From: Rhodopirellula baltica
GTDB lineage: Bacteria > Planctomycetota > Planctomycetia > Pirellulales > Pirellulaceae
Length of the DNA: 64,000 nt
Assembly: GCA_002901265.1 (NCBI GenBank)
Contig: PPHI01000020.1
Span: forward strand, 39,672-103,671
Direction of reading: 5' to 3'
Below, piece by piece: positions 17,382 to 25,967 of this stretch (its first letter is position 1; each line of letters begins with the position of its first letter). A program made the position numbers and the translations under genes. The notes under the pieces were generated by a model, which did not search any database, was not told the DNA's origin, and saw only the letters and a list, made by a program, of their open reading frames with translations.

Positions 17382-20300
17382 ATGATGAATCGTCGTCACC
17401 ACAGCCTGTTTTCATCTGTGCGACCGCCGCTGGCGTTGTTGCTCGCCGTACTAACGATCAGCACCTGTGTCTGGTCGAAACCCGCACCGGCTCAAACCGG
17501 CGAGGACTCGGGACCGCAAGCCAGCGAGGCAGTTGAAGCTCCTCAACAGGGAAGCGATAGCAGCGACGACACAAAGCCACGCCGTGGTCGACGAATTAAA
17601 TCGGGACAAACGACAATCATTGTCGAAGGGAATTCCGAAACCGAATCGGCCGCAACGTTCTACACCGCCAAGGCCGTTGCCTCAGCAACGTTCTCGGAAA
17701 GTCGTGTCACACAATCGGTCGACTTGATGGTCAACCTCGTCCAGGGCGATGACAACGTGGTGTCCTTTGGCCTGGAGGGAAGCGGCGAGGTTGTCAGCGT
17801 GACAGGTGACACCTTGAAGTCGTGGTCCGTCCGAAATGAAAACGGCAAACGGCGTCTGGATCTTCAGCTGACTGATGATGCGGTCCAGTTGAAAGCCAAC
17901 ATCACGATGCGGTCCGAGGAATTGGCACTGCCAACCGAAATGGATCTGTTGCATTTGTCGCCCGCAGAAGCGATCGCCTTCGATTCAACCGTGACTCTAA
18001 ATGTCCCCGCTTCCGAACGACTGGTGACAACCAACGTTGATGGCTTTGTGCCGCTTAAAACCGAGACCAATCAAATCGGTTTTCAAACGAGCACTGGCGG
18101 ACAGCTTCGACTCAGGCTCACGCGTCGCGGAATCACGACCTCGCCAATTGAGTTCTTTGACGCAACGTTAGAAGGTGCGGTTGACCCGAACGCTTCATCG
18201 ATCAGTTTTCGACTCAATGCCAAGGCGGTTGTTAAGGACGATGGCGAGTCGATGACGTTCCTGTCCGGGAACGCGGCGATCAGCAATGCGACCGAATCGG
18301 CCGACTTTGCGTTGTCCCTGGTGAATCAGCAAGAGGGATTTGCCTATGTCCTGAGCTTTCCCAAGGCTGGCGAGTTCGATTTGTCGATCGATTTCGTCGC
18401 TGCAATCCAATCGGTTGAGCAAGATCAACGGCAGGTCGATTTCAAAATCGCGACCGGTGCCGTTGTCCCGGTGGTTGTCAACGGAATGGATACAGATCTC
18501 GAGTTTGTTTCTGAAGGTCAATTCGTCGTCCCACGCCAGGACAACGATGCCTGGAAAGGTTTCTTACCAGCAACCGGCAACGTCGCGATGCGTTGGAAGT
18601 CCTCCCAGAAAACCGAACAAGGAAAGCTGTTCTTCACCACGAACGGAAAAATCGAAACCTCCGTCGGTGCGGGACTGCTGCGGCAGCGTCACCTGATTGA
18701 CTATCGCGTACTGCAAGGCGAGTTGGCAACGCTCGAGTTGTCGATGAATGGGCCGGGCGAAGTGCTCGACGTTCAAGGCGCGAACTTGATCGCATGGCAG
18801 GTCAAAACGGATGGCGATCAACGCGTCCTGGAAATCCGTCTTGCTCAACCGATCAAGACACAGGATCAAATCAGCGTCCGAACTCAAACCACACTCGACG
18901 CCTTTCCGGTTCGAGTGGAAGGCCTGCGATTGACTCCCCAAAACACCATTCGCCATTCCGGTTTTTTGAGACTGACCAATAGCGGATCGGTGACGCTCGA
19001 ACCGGTTGATCTGAGCGGGTTAACGCAGCTCGCACCCGACCAATTCCCAGCCGAGCCAATCGAAGCACGCCAAGTGTTTGTGTACCGGTTCCCTTCGGCG
19101 GATTATTCGTTTTTTGTCGCGGCGGACCGGGTGCAACCCGAAGTCAGCGTCTCGGCCATCGTGACGTACGAGGTCGGTGAAGCAGATCGAAGTTTGCACG
19201 CTGACGTCGAGCTGGATATCCGCGAAGCTCCGATTCGTGACTGGGCTTTCTCGATTCCGGCTGACTATTCCGTCGTGTCAGTGACTGGCAGCTCGGTGCT
19301 GGACTATGTCGCAAGCAACGACATCGAGGCGCAACAACGTGAGTTGACGGTCATGTTCGGCGGCGACGTCGCGGGACGACAACTCGTTAGCCTGCATTTG
19401 GAAAAAAACGTGGCCGCGGCCGCAGGGCCATGGGAGCTACCCAAGCTGATGTTCCCCGAAGCAAAGACGGTGCGTGGTGACATCGGGTTAATGGGCGCTG
19501 CTGGTATTCGGGTGTCGATGTCGGATTCAAATTTCTTGGTCGAGAAACCGGTTGCGTATTTTCCTAAAAACACACCGGGGCTGCAGCAGGCTTTCCGTCT
19601 GCGTCAAGAAGACTGGTCGGCAACCGCGTCCATCGAATTGTTGCAACGAAACGTACAGTCCGACGTGTTCCATCTGTATTCGTTAAACCGCGAAACGCTT
19701 TATGGTAGTGCATTGATCAACTACTTCGTCACTGGTGCACCGGTCAGTGAATGGCGGATCGCTGTACCGGAGAACTTTGGCAACATTGTGGTTGACGGAC
19801 AAGACGTTCGCACCTGGCGACGTGATGGCGGTGACTTGGTTGTCACGCTTCACCAGCCAGTGATGGGAGCGTACACACTGTTGGTGACGTTCGAGCAAGA
19901 CACGGACGAAGCATCAGGAGACTTTGTTGCGGGCCAAGTCGCTCCTCAAGGTGTCGACGGCGAGCGAGGTTTCTTGCAAGTGGTCAGCCCAATGCAAGTC
20001 GAACTCAAAACCGTGATCGCTTCCAACGACCTGTTGGAGCTTGATCCGCTGGAATTGCCAGCCGAGTTTCGCTTGCTCAGTACCGCGCCCGCGCTTGGAA
20101 CGTGGCAATACACCGAACGTCCGTTCGAACTGCGTTTGAACGTGAATTGGTTCCGCAGTGGTGCGACGGTTCCGCAGATCGTGGAGTTTTCGGAAGCAAC
20201 CAGCCAAGTCTCGCAAGACGGTGAACTGGTCACCGATGTGCTGTACTACGTCAAATCTCGAGGCCAACGAAACCTGCGTTTACGACTGCCCGCCGATCCG

Positions 20301-20765
20301 GTTCGCCTGTGGCAAGTTTCTGTGAACGGTGCCATCGTGACCGCTCGTCAATCGGACGAAACAACACTGATCCCGTTACCTGGCAACACCGACCCGAACG
20401 AGCCAATCGAAGTCCGGCTACGACTTGGGAAACCATCAGTTGACCCCAAACATCCGTCACTCGCCCTGCCAATTTTGGACGCACCGGTCTTGAAAACGCA
20501 ATGGTCCGTCCAAGGTGACGAAAACCATGTGTTGGTTCCTGAAGACGGCGGCTCCCTCGCCCCCAGACACCCAGCAGCCCCCCCAACTGCGAATTGGCAC
20601 CACCAGGCCGAACCTGAGTGCCAGCGTGTTTCGTCAAAATGGCAGACACAGCTGTCCCCATTGGTTTCGCCGTCATCAGGCCGCCAATTGTTTCTGCCCA
20701 GCGAGCGTCTTCATCCATTGACGCTATCCTCCCGATCGGCGTCCGGCCTCCGCTTGCACTTTTGA
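17382..20765 (+). CDS. Large secreted beta-rich protein, unknown function
   Basis: A 1127-residue protein with a signal peptide (about 12-38, PLALLLAVLTIS then a cleavage region near APAQ). The rest is rich in beta strands with alternating Val/Thr/Leu and no recognised catalytic motif. It resembles large exported planctomycete proteins built from repeated beta-sandwich units. The ATG at 17382 follows GGAG at 17371-17374. The last ~50 residues (after about residue 1075) change abruptly to Pro/His/Ser/Arg-rich sequence. The probable native C-terminus has been lost and the frame runs into intergenic sequence. It lies 85 bases after the VWA gene and is probably in the same operon. Function not known. 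Confidence 0.75.
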   Translation: MMNRRHHSLFSSVRPPLALLLAVLTISTCVWSKPAPAQTGEDSGPQASEAVEAPQQGSDSSDDTKPRRGRRIKSGQTTIIVEGNSETESAATFYTAKAVASATFSESRVTQSVDLMVNLVQGDDNVVSFGLEGSGEVVSVTGDTLKSWSVRNENGKRRLDLQLTDDAVQLKANITMRSEELALPTEMDLLHLSPAEAIAFDSTVTLNVPASERLVTTNVDGFVPLKTETNQIGFQTSTGGQLRLRLTRRGITTSPIEFFDATLEGAVDPNASSISFRLNAKAVVKDDGESMTFLSGNAAISNATESADFALSLVNQQEGFAYVLSFPKAGEFDLSIDFVAAIQSVEQDQRQVDFKIATGAVVPVVVNGMDTDLEFVSEGQFVVPRQDNDAWKGFLPATGNVAMRWKSSQKTEQGKLFFTTNGKIETSVGAGLLRQRHLIDYRVLQGELATLELSMNGPGEVLDVQGANLIAWQVKTDGDQRVLEIRLAQPIKTQDQISVRTQTTLDAFPVRVEGLRLTPQNTIRHSGFLRLTNSGSVTLEPVDLSGLTQLAPDQFPAEPIEARQVFVYRFPSADYSFFVAADRVQPEVSVSAIVTYEVGEADRSLHADVELDIREAPIRDWAFSIPADYSVVSVTGSSVLDYVASNDIEAQQRELTVMFGGDVAGRQLVSLHLEKNVAAAAGPWELPKLMFPEAKTVRGDIGLMGAAGIRVSMSDSNFLVEKPVAYFPKNTPGLQQAFRLRQEDWSATASIELLQRNVQSDVFHLYSLNRETLYGSALINYFVTGAPVSEWRIAVPENFGNIVVDGQDVRTWRRDGGDLVVTLHQPVMGAYTLLVTFEQDTDEASGDFVAGQVAPQGVDGERGFLQVVSPMQVELKTVIASNDLLELDPLELPAEFRLLSTAPALGTWQYTERPFELRLNVNWFRSGATVPQIVEFSEATSQVSQDGELVTDVLYYVKSRGQRNLRLRLPADPVRLWQVSVNGAIVTARQSDETTLIPLPGNTDPNEPIEVRLRLGKPSVDPKHPSLALPILDAPVLKTQWSVQGDENHVLVPEDGGSLAPRHPAAPPTANWHHQAEPECQRVSSKWQTQLSPLVSPSSGRQLFLPSERLHPLTLSSRSASGLRLHF

Positions 20766-20849
20766 ATTTTGGTCCAAAGATTGCACTGACCTGGCCGAAT
20801 CACAGTTTCTGTCAACTCCGACACAAATCCGATTCAATAGCGATCGATC

Positions 20850-21542
20850 ATGTTAATCTTCGACCCTGTTTACTTCCTGTTCGTCCTCCCGCCACTCCTG
20901 CTGGCGATGTTCGCCCAGTGGCGGGTCAAGTCGACATTCGAGTCGATGTCACAAGTCCCCGCACGAATGACTGGCGCACAGGCCGCCCGCCAAATGCTGG
21001 ACGCGGCTGGCCTCAGCCAAGTCGGGATCGAACGCGTCCCAGGTCACTTAAGCGACCACTACGACCCGCGCGCCAAAGTGCTTCGTCTTAGTGACGGCGT
21101 GTACAACCAACGCTCAATGGCAGCCGTTGGCGTGGCCTGCCACGAAGCCGGTCACGCGTTCCAAGACGCCAAAAACTACGCTCCACTCATCATCCGAAAC
21201 GCAGCGGTCCCGGCTGCAAACTTCGGCAGCAATACCGGTGTGCTGCTGGCTTCGATCGGCTTGATGCTCTCGTCGATCCCGCTCGGACGCATCCTTCTGC
21301 TCGCCGGTATCCTGCTGTTCGGCGCGGTGGTGTTCTTCCAGTTGGTTAATCTGCCGGTCGAGTTCGACGCCAGCAATCGTGCACGCCACCACTTAGTCGC
21401 TGACGGAATCATCTCGGCCAACGAAGAACACTTTGTCGCCAAGGTGCTGAACGCGGCTGCGCTGACCTATGTCGCGGGAACGCTGCAAGCAGTGATGACG
21501 CTGCTGTACTTCGTCTTCCGATTCATGGGCGACCGGCGATAA
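20850..21542 (+). CDS. Neutral zinc metallopeptidase, YugP family
   Basis: A 230-residue membrane protein of standard family length. It has an N-terminal transmembrane segment (about 5-22) and a cytosolic or peripheral domain with the HEAGH zinc site at 98-102 (H98, E99, H102). Two or three hydrophobic segments follow (about 130-175 and 205-225). The segment LPVEFDASNRA, with a conserved E and D, is characteristic and may supply the third ligand. The family is poorly characterised; a protease role in membrane or heat-stress quality control is inferred. It ends just before a strong terminator-like hairpin at 21591. Confidence 0.92.
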   Translation: MLIFDPVYFLFVLPPLLLAMFAQWRVKSTFESMSQVPARMTGAQAARQMLDAAGLSQVGIERVPGHLSDHYDPRAKVLRLSDGVYNQRSMAAVGVACHEAGHAFQDAKNYAPLIIRNAAVPAANFGSNTGVLLASIGLMLSSIPLGRILLLAGILLFGAVVFFQLVNLPVEFDASNRARHHLVADGIISANEEHFVAKVLNAAALTYVAGTLQAVMTLLYFVFRFMGDRR

Positions 21543-21590
21543 CCCATTCGCCGGCAGCGGCGACGACAGAAACAATCGTTCCGATCGATA

Positions 21591-21622
21591 ACAGCCCGTG
21601 GCACTTCGGTGTCACGGGCTGT
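21591..21622. terminator. Hairpin with UUCG loop after metallopeptidase gene
   Basis: A near-perfect inverted repeat of 14 bp (ACAGCCCGTGGCAC / GTGTCACGGGCTGT, one G-T wobble) encloses the very stable tetraloop TTCG. It lies 49 bases downstream of the metallopeptidase stop and between convergent genes. The plus strand has only a weak T-rich tail (TTGTCATTTGTC), so it may be an imperfect intrinsic terminator or a bidirectional transcript-end stabiliser. Confidence 0.7.
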
Positions 21623-21728
21623 TGTCATTTGTCACACTGCCCAAATGTCACTCTGCCCAAAACGGTTCTTTCATTTCACCGAGCGAAGTCGAAATAGGCA
21701 GAGGCTTTTCCGCTAACGCCTCGGCTGC

Positions 21729-23198
21729 CTAGACGTTCAAGACTCCCACCAACGCGAGCAGAATCACCAGCACCAACACCACCACCGCCCGTGCTTCCCA
21801 ACGATCTTTTCGCCGACCGTCATTCGCGTTTCTCGTTCGCAACCCGCGAACCCACAACACAAACGACGAGCCGACCATGATGGTCAGTACGTTAATTGCC
21901 ACAACCAAAATCGGCCCCACCACCGGGCGCCCTTCGGCAACCGGCTCCCATATCCCAAACACCACTTGCAACCCGGCGGTAGAAATCGGCGGCACCAACG
22001 CCGCCGCGATCGCCGCACCGGCAAGCGCCGATGAAAGGTGGCTGCGAGTCCGCGCATACGCCGCCGCCATGCCGCCGATCAGCCCCACACAAAAATCGAT
22101 CGGTGAGGGATTGCAACGTGCCCACATTTCCGTCGCACGCACGGGCGATAAATCGGGTTGGTCAAACAGCAATACAAACGCGCCAAATACAATGCTGGAA
22201 CACATCGCTCCGACAAACCCCAGTCCGATCGCCGCAAACGCGGTCTTGAACAACGGGCGATTACCAAGCGTGATCGCTTGACCGGCCCCTAAGATCGGCG
22301 TCATCAACGGTGCAATCAACATCGCACCGATGATCACCGCAGCGCTGTTTTGCAATAGCCCAAACGCGGCCAACATACTCGAAGCGCTAATCAGTCCCAG
22401 AAACTCGACGCTGGGCCTCGAACCACTTTCGATGTCCTCCTGAAGCGAAATTCGCTCCGACCGAGTCAACGGCGGAATCACTGAATCGGTCCAACGTCGA
22501 AATCGTGTAACCAAGCCTGGAACGATCGACTCGCCTTCGCGTACCAACACCACCGAAGTACCAAAATCGTGATCTAAAAGTCGCAGAGCGGACCGATAGA
22601 CAATGCTTTCCTTGGAAGTCGATTCGATATAAATCAACACCAGAGTTTCCGGATGGCTGCTCTGCTGGTCGAAGGCCTGGCGCGCCACATCCAACCGCTG
22701 GTCGAATTCCATGTCGACGGGCGGTGGCAAATGTAACGCCCACCGCTTCGGCCGCATCCCCAGCAACCGCATGCAAACGCGATTGATCGTGCGAGCCTGT
22801 GTTTCGAAACCGCCGACCAAGTGCGATTCGTCAGTCGGCGGAAGTGCCGACGGGTTCAACCACACGATGGGAAAGGTCGACGCTTCGAATAGCTCCCGCT
22901 GCCATTCCTCGTGGTGCTCTGCATGGAGGACCACCAGAACGCGAGTGCCGTGTTCTACGCAAAACTGAAACACACCGTCGAGCGACTCGTTCACCGTCGC
23001 GACGGTCGTGCCATTTGGGTTTTGGCGTTTGTAGTGTTCTTCGAGTTGGGACTGAGCGTGACGCCGCAAGATTTCCCGTTCGCTGCCGACCACCAGCGGC
23101 TTGATTGGGGCGTCGAGCGATTCGGCGAATACGGGCCCCCAATCAGCTGCGTAACGAACGTGTTCTTCCGAATGAATCAGTATCGTGACGCTCATCAT
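21729..23198 (-). CDS. DUF389-family membrane protein
   Basis: About 490 residues from ATG 23198, which is preceded by a GGGGG ribosome binding site. An upstream in-frame start at 23222 is less likely. Residues 1-230 form a soluble domain resembling tandem universal-stress-like nucleotide-binding folds. The C-terminal half is the DUF389 hydrophobic domain with about six transmembrane helices. It includes the conserved segments SASSMLAAFGLLQNSAAVII and GAMLIAPLMTPILGAGQAI, then GLIGGMAAAYARTRSHLSSALAG. The fusion of a stress-like domain to DUF389 suggests regulated transport, but the family has no firm function. Transcription runs away from the sulfatase end. Confidence 0.87.
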   Translation of the reverse strand: MMSVTILIHSEEHVRYAADWGPVFAESLDAPIKPLVVGSEREILRRHAQSQLEEHYKRQNPNGTTVATVNESLDGVFQFCVEHGTRVLVVLHAEHHEEWQRELFEASTFPIVWLNPSALPPTDESHLVGGFETQARTINRVCMRLLGMRPKRWALHLPPPVDMEFDQRLDVARQAFDQQSSHPETLVLIYIESTSKESIVYRSALRLLDHDFGTSVVLVREGESIVPGLVTRFRRWTDSVIPPLTRSERISLQEDIESGSRPSVEFLGLISASSMLAAFGLLQNSAAVIIGAMLIAPLMTPILGAGQAITLGNRPLFKTAFAAIGLGFVGAMCSSIVFGAFVLLFDQPDLSPVRATEMWARCNPSPIDFCVGLIGGMAAAYARTRSHLSSALAGAAIAAALVPPISTAGLQVVFGIWEPVAEGRPVVGPILVVAINVLTIMVGSSFVLWVRGLRTRNANDGRRKDRWEARAVVVLVLVILLALVGVLNV

Positions 23199-23317
23199 GC
23201 CCCCAAGTGGCAGTCTAGCCACGCTTTCACCGCTTTCGATTGTTCACCAATACAATCGGTTTCCGTCTCGCCCACAGTTGAGGGGAATCCGGAGGACGAG
23301 ACGTTGAACCCCCGTGA

Positions 23318-25171
23318 TTAGTCGACTTTGACGTCGCCCTTTGTCAGGTACAAACGATTGGTTTGGAACGACTCGCCGACGAACGCCGCTACGGAGACCG
23401 ATTTACCAGCCATCGATTCGGGAACCTTGAAGTTAAATTCCAAACGACCGTCCCCCGACGCCTCTTTGACGATTCGCTCGATGCGTTTGCCCTCGTCGTC
23501 TTTCAGCGTCACATGAAAACTTTGCTGGCCTAGGTCCTCTGGCAATCGGTGACGAAGTACCACGACATAATCTTCGCCGATCTTGGCCTGACCAGGAACG
23601 TTCATCCGAAACAGAGAACGATCCTGCTTGGGCTTCGTTTCGTCCTCATCGCTTTCCTCCGCGTCCTCTTCGCGATTGCGATTGCCACGATTCTTGCCGG
23701 CTCGCCTTGCGTCGGCTTCCGCTTGCTTGCGTTCGACATACTCACTGACCAAAGCATCGTCCTCGCGACTGTCAAATGCTTGCAGCATGTGATCGCCGGT
23801 CGATTCCATGTACTGTCGCATTGCAGCGCGGTGCTCGGCAATCTCGCTTTGGTAACGCGGATCATCGATCAGATTGACCAACGCATTGGGATCATTTTCA
23901 TAGTCATAAAACTCCTCTCGAACGCCATGCTGAAACAGCTCCAACCGCTTTGCGATCTCCGGATCGGTCGGTGCGAGTTTCACCATTGCCCGATACGACA
24001 ATGTCCCTGTCGTCGCTGTCCGAAAGACACGTTTCCCGTCAGGCCACGCGTTGAACAAGTATCCAAAACGTTTCGACTGGACGCTCCGCATGGGGCTGCG
24101 GTTTCCGCCGGAATTCTCGTTATAGACTTTGTAGACTTGATCGCGACCAGACTGCGACTCACCACGCAACGTCGGCGCAAAACTTCGTCCATCAAAACCG
24201 CCTGGCTGTGGCAATCCGGCGATGTCCAAAATCGTCGGCAATAGGTCAACGGCCGATACCATGTGCTCACGGTCGACTTCGCCCGCCTGAGTGACTTCTG
24301 GCCAACGGACAATCAATGGCGTACGCGTGCTGTGATGCCAAAGCGCCGTCTTGGCGAACGGCAGCGGCATGCCGTGGTCGGACAAAAAGACAATTGCAGT
24401 GTTGTCCTCCAGTCCCGATTCGGCGAGGGCTTTCATGATTTGACCGACGCAGTCATCGGCCCGGCGAACTGACGAGTAATAGTGCGCCAATTCCAATCGC
24501 ACGTCGGGATCATCAAACAAGAATCCCGGGATCGGTACTTCGTCGGCTGTGTAAACACGCGATGGGACATTGGAATCGGGAACCACTTGCCCCTTCTTGC
24601 CCATCGCATAAAAAGGTTTGTGTGGATCCGAAATGTTGATGTTCAAACAAAACGGCTTTCCTTGATCGGCCGCCGATTGAATGCCGTGCTTCGTCGATCG
24701 ATAGTAGGACTCAGGGTTTTTCATGTCCTGAGCCTCGCCATTCAAGGTCGTTAAATCGTCATCCCATCCATACGGTTGATACGGCGTCGAATGCGATACC
24801 TTGCCGCGGATGGCGACGTAGTAGCCGCCTTTCTTCATCAGATCAACCAAGTGCGGATGCGACGCATCGCGGACTTGATAAAACCCTTCCACCCCGGTGT
24901 TGTGTGGATAGCGACCGGACCACATCACATTGCGTGACGGGAAACAGTTGCCGACCTGCACATGGGCATAATTGTAGCGCAGCCCACTGGCGGCTAACGC
25001 GTCGATGTTCGGTGTCGTGCCTTCAAGCTCGCATCCGAACGCACCAACCGAATCACAACTCATGTCATCGACGGTGATCAGCAAGAGGTTGGTTTGCGCG
25101 GTAGCTTGATTCACGGTGCCGGATGCAAAGATTACAGCGGCCACGCCCAACAATGCGTACAGAGTTCTCAT
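23318..25171 (-). CDS. Exported sulfatase (formylglycine type)
   Basis: A 617-residue alkaline-phosphatase-fold sulfatase with a signal peptide (about 1-26, ending ATAQ). Metal ligands D35 and D36 lie in LLITVDDMS. The sulfatase signature CFPSR is at 76-80, where C76 would be converted to formylglycine. The downstream LSDHGMPL motif gives further metal ligands. It resembles heparan-N-sulfatase-like enzymes, common in planctomycetes. The region at about 495-525 is an unusual highly charged linker (Glu/Asp/Arg/Lys), followed by a ~90-residue beta domain at the C-terminus, probably for binding or anchoring. The likely role is hydrolysis of sulfate esters on algal polysaccharide. It precedes the DUF389 gene on the same strand. 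Confidence 0.93.
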   Translation of the reverse strand: MRTLYALLGVAAVIFASGTVNQATAQTNLLLITVDDMSCDSVGAFGCELEGTTPNIDALAASGLRYNYAHVQVGNCFPSRNVMWSGRYPHNTGVEGFYQVRDASHPHLVDLMKKGGYYVAIRGKVSHSTPYQPYGWDDDLTTLNGEAQDMKNPESYYRSTKHGIQSAADQGKPFCLNINISDPHKPFYAMGKKGQVVPDSNVPSRVYTADEVPIPGFLFDDPDVRLELAHYYSSVRRADDCVGQIMKALAESGLEDNTAIVFLSDHGMPLPFAKTALWHHSTRTPLIVRWPEVTQAGEVDREHMVSAVDLLPTILDIAGLPQPGGFDGRSFAPTLRGESQSGRDQVYKVYNENSGGNRSPMRSVQSKRFGYLFNAWPDGKRVFRTATTGTLSYRAMVKLAPTDPEIAKRLELFQHGVREEFYDYENDPNALVNLIDDPRYQSEIAEHRAAMRQYMESTGDHMLQAFDSREDDALVSEYVERKQAEADARRAGKNRGNRNREEDAEESDEDETKPKQDRSLFRMNVPGQAKIGEDYVVVLRHRLPEDLGQQSFHVTLKDDEGKRIERIVKEASGDGRLEFNFKVPESMAGKSVSVAAFVGESFQTNRLYLTKGDVKVD

Positions 25172-25227
25172 ACGAAAGACTCTCAGGGTGGGAAATTGAA
25201 AAGGCAGGTAGGAAGACCAGCTGGCTG

Positions 25228-25842
25228 CTAGAGCTCAGTCACTTTCAAATTGCGAAATCGGATCAGCATGTGGTGCCCGGCATGCAACTGCAAACCAATC
25301 GGACCTTTGTCGGCAATTGTCACGGCGTCATAGTCGACGAATGGCTCGCCATTTAGGAATGTCTGAATCTGCTTGCCTTTCATAATGACTCGCAAGTGAT
25401 TCCACTGACCCACGCGATGGACCTTGGCCACCTTGTCGCTGATCGCCGGGTAGCTGCCGCGTTTGTCGGCCGGTGCATAGATACACGCGGTCATGTCTTT
25501 TTTAAGACTGCCCGAAATACCGATCTGAACCTGATGACTTTCGCCACGCAACATCACGCCGGTATCGTAGTACTCCGATGGAGTCTGATACTCCAACTCC
25601 ACTTCAAAGTCAGCGAACTTCTTTTCAGTCCAAAGTATCGAACCTTTCTCATTCGGGTTCTCGGCGATGATCATGCCGTCATCAACCTTCCAATGCCCCA
25701 CGGTGTCTTCGGACGGTTTGACCTGCCATCCAGAAAGTGTCTTACCGTCGAAGATGTTGGCTTCTTCTGCACAACAAAACGCGGAACTTGACAAGCCAAT
25801 CGAAAGACAAGCTAGGAACGCAACAATACCGTGGGTAGACAT
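25228..25842 (-). CDS. DUF1080 (3-keto-disaccharide hydrolase-like) protein
   Basis: A 204-residue exported protein. ATG 25842 is preferred over the upstream frame start because GGAGGCGGAGCG lies just before it and a signal peptide (about 1-24) begins there. The mature domain is a concanavalin-like beta sandwich with the family hallmarks NIFDGKTLSGWQV, FADFEVELEYQTP, DTGVMLRGE and the C-terminal GPIGLQLHAGHHMLIRFRNL. Such domains are annotated as 3-keto-disaccharide hydrolases or glycan-binding modules. The gene lies 57 bases upstream of the sulfatase gene on the same strand, so a shared role in glycan breakdown is plausible. Confidence 0.92.
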   Translation of the reverse strand: MSTHGIVAFLACLSIGLSSSAFCCAEEANIFDGKTLSGWQVKPSEDTVGHWKVDDGMIIAENPNEKGSILWTEKKFADFEVELEYQTPSEYYDTGVMLRGESHQVQIGISGSLKKDMTACIYAPADKRGSYPAISDKVAKVHRVGQWNHLRVIMKGKQIQTFLNGEPFVDYDAVTIADKGPIGLQLHAGHHMLIRFRNLKVTEL

Positions 25843-25967
25843 GATCGCTCCGCCTCCAAAGCGGGCAGGGGAATGGTTCAATCAGCCCAGGATCCTCTAG
25901 GCTGTGAGTGCATTCTAACCCGACCGCCCTCAACAAGTGACGCAAACCAGCGGCGTCACTTTCACGA

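Noticed and set aside
20251..20718. Minus-strand open frame under the giant secreted protein gene
   Set aside because: It overlaps a real plus-strand gene for most of its length, has no domain, and its start falls inside the suspected repeat at 20590-20765.
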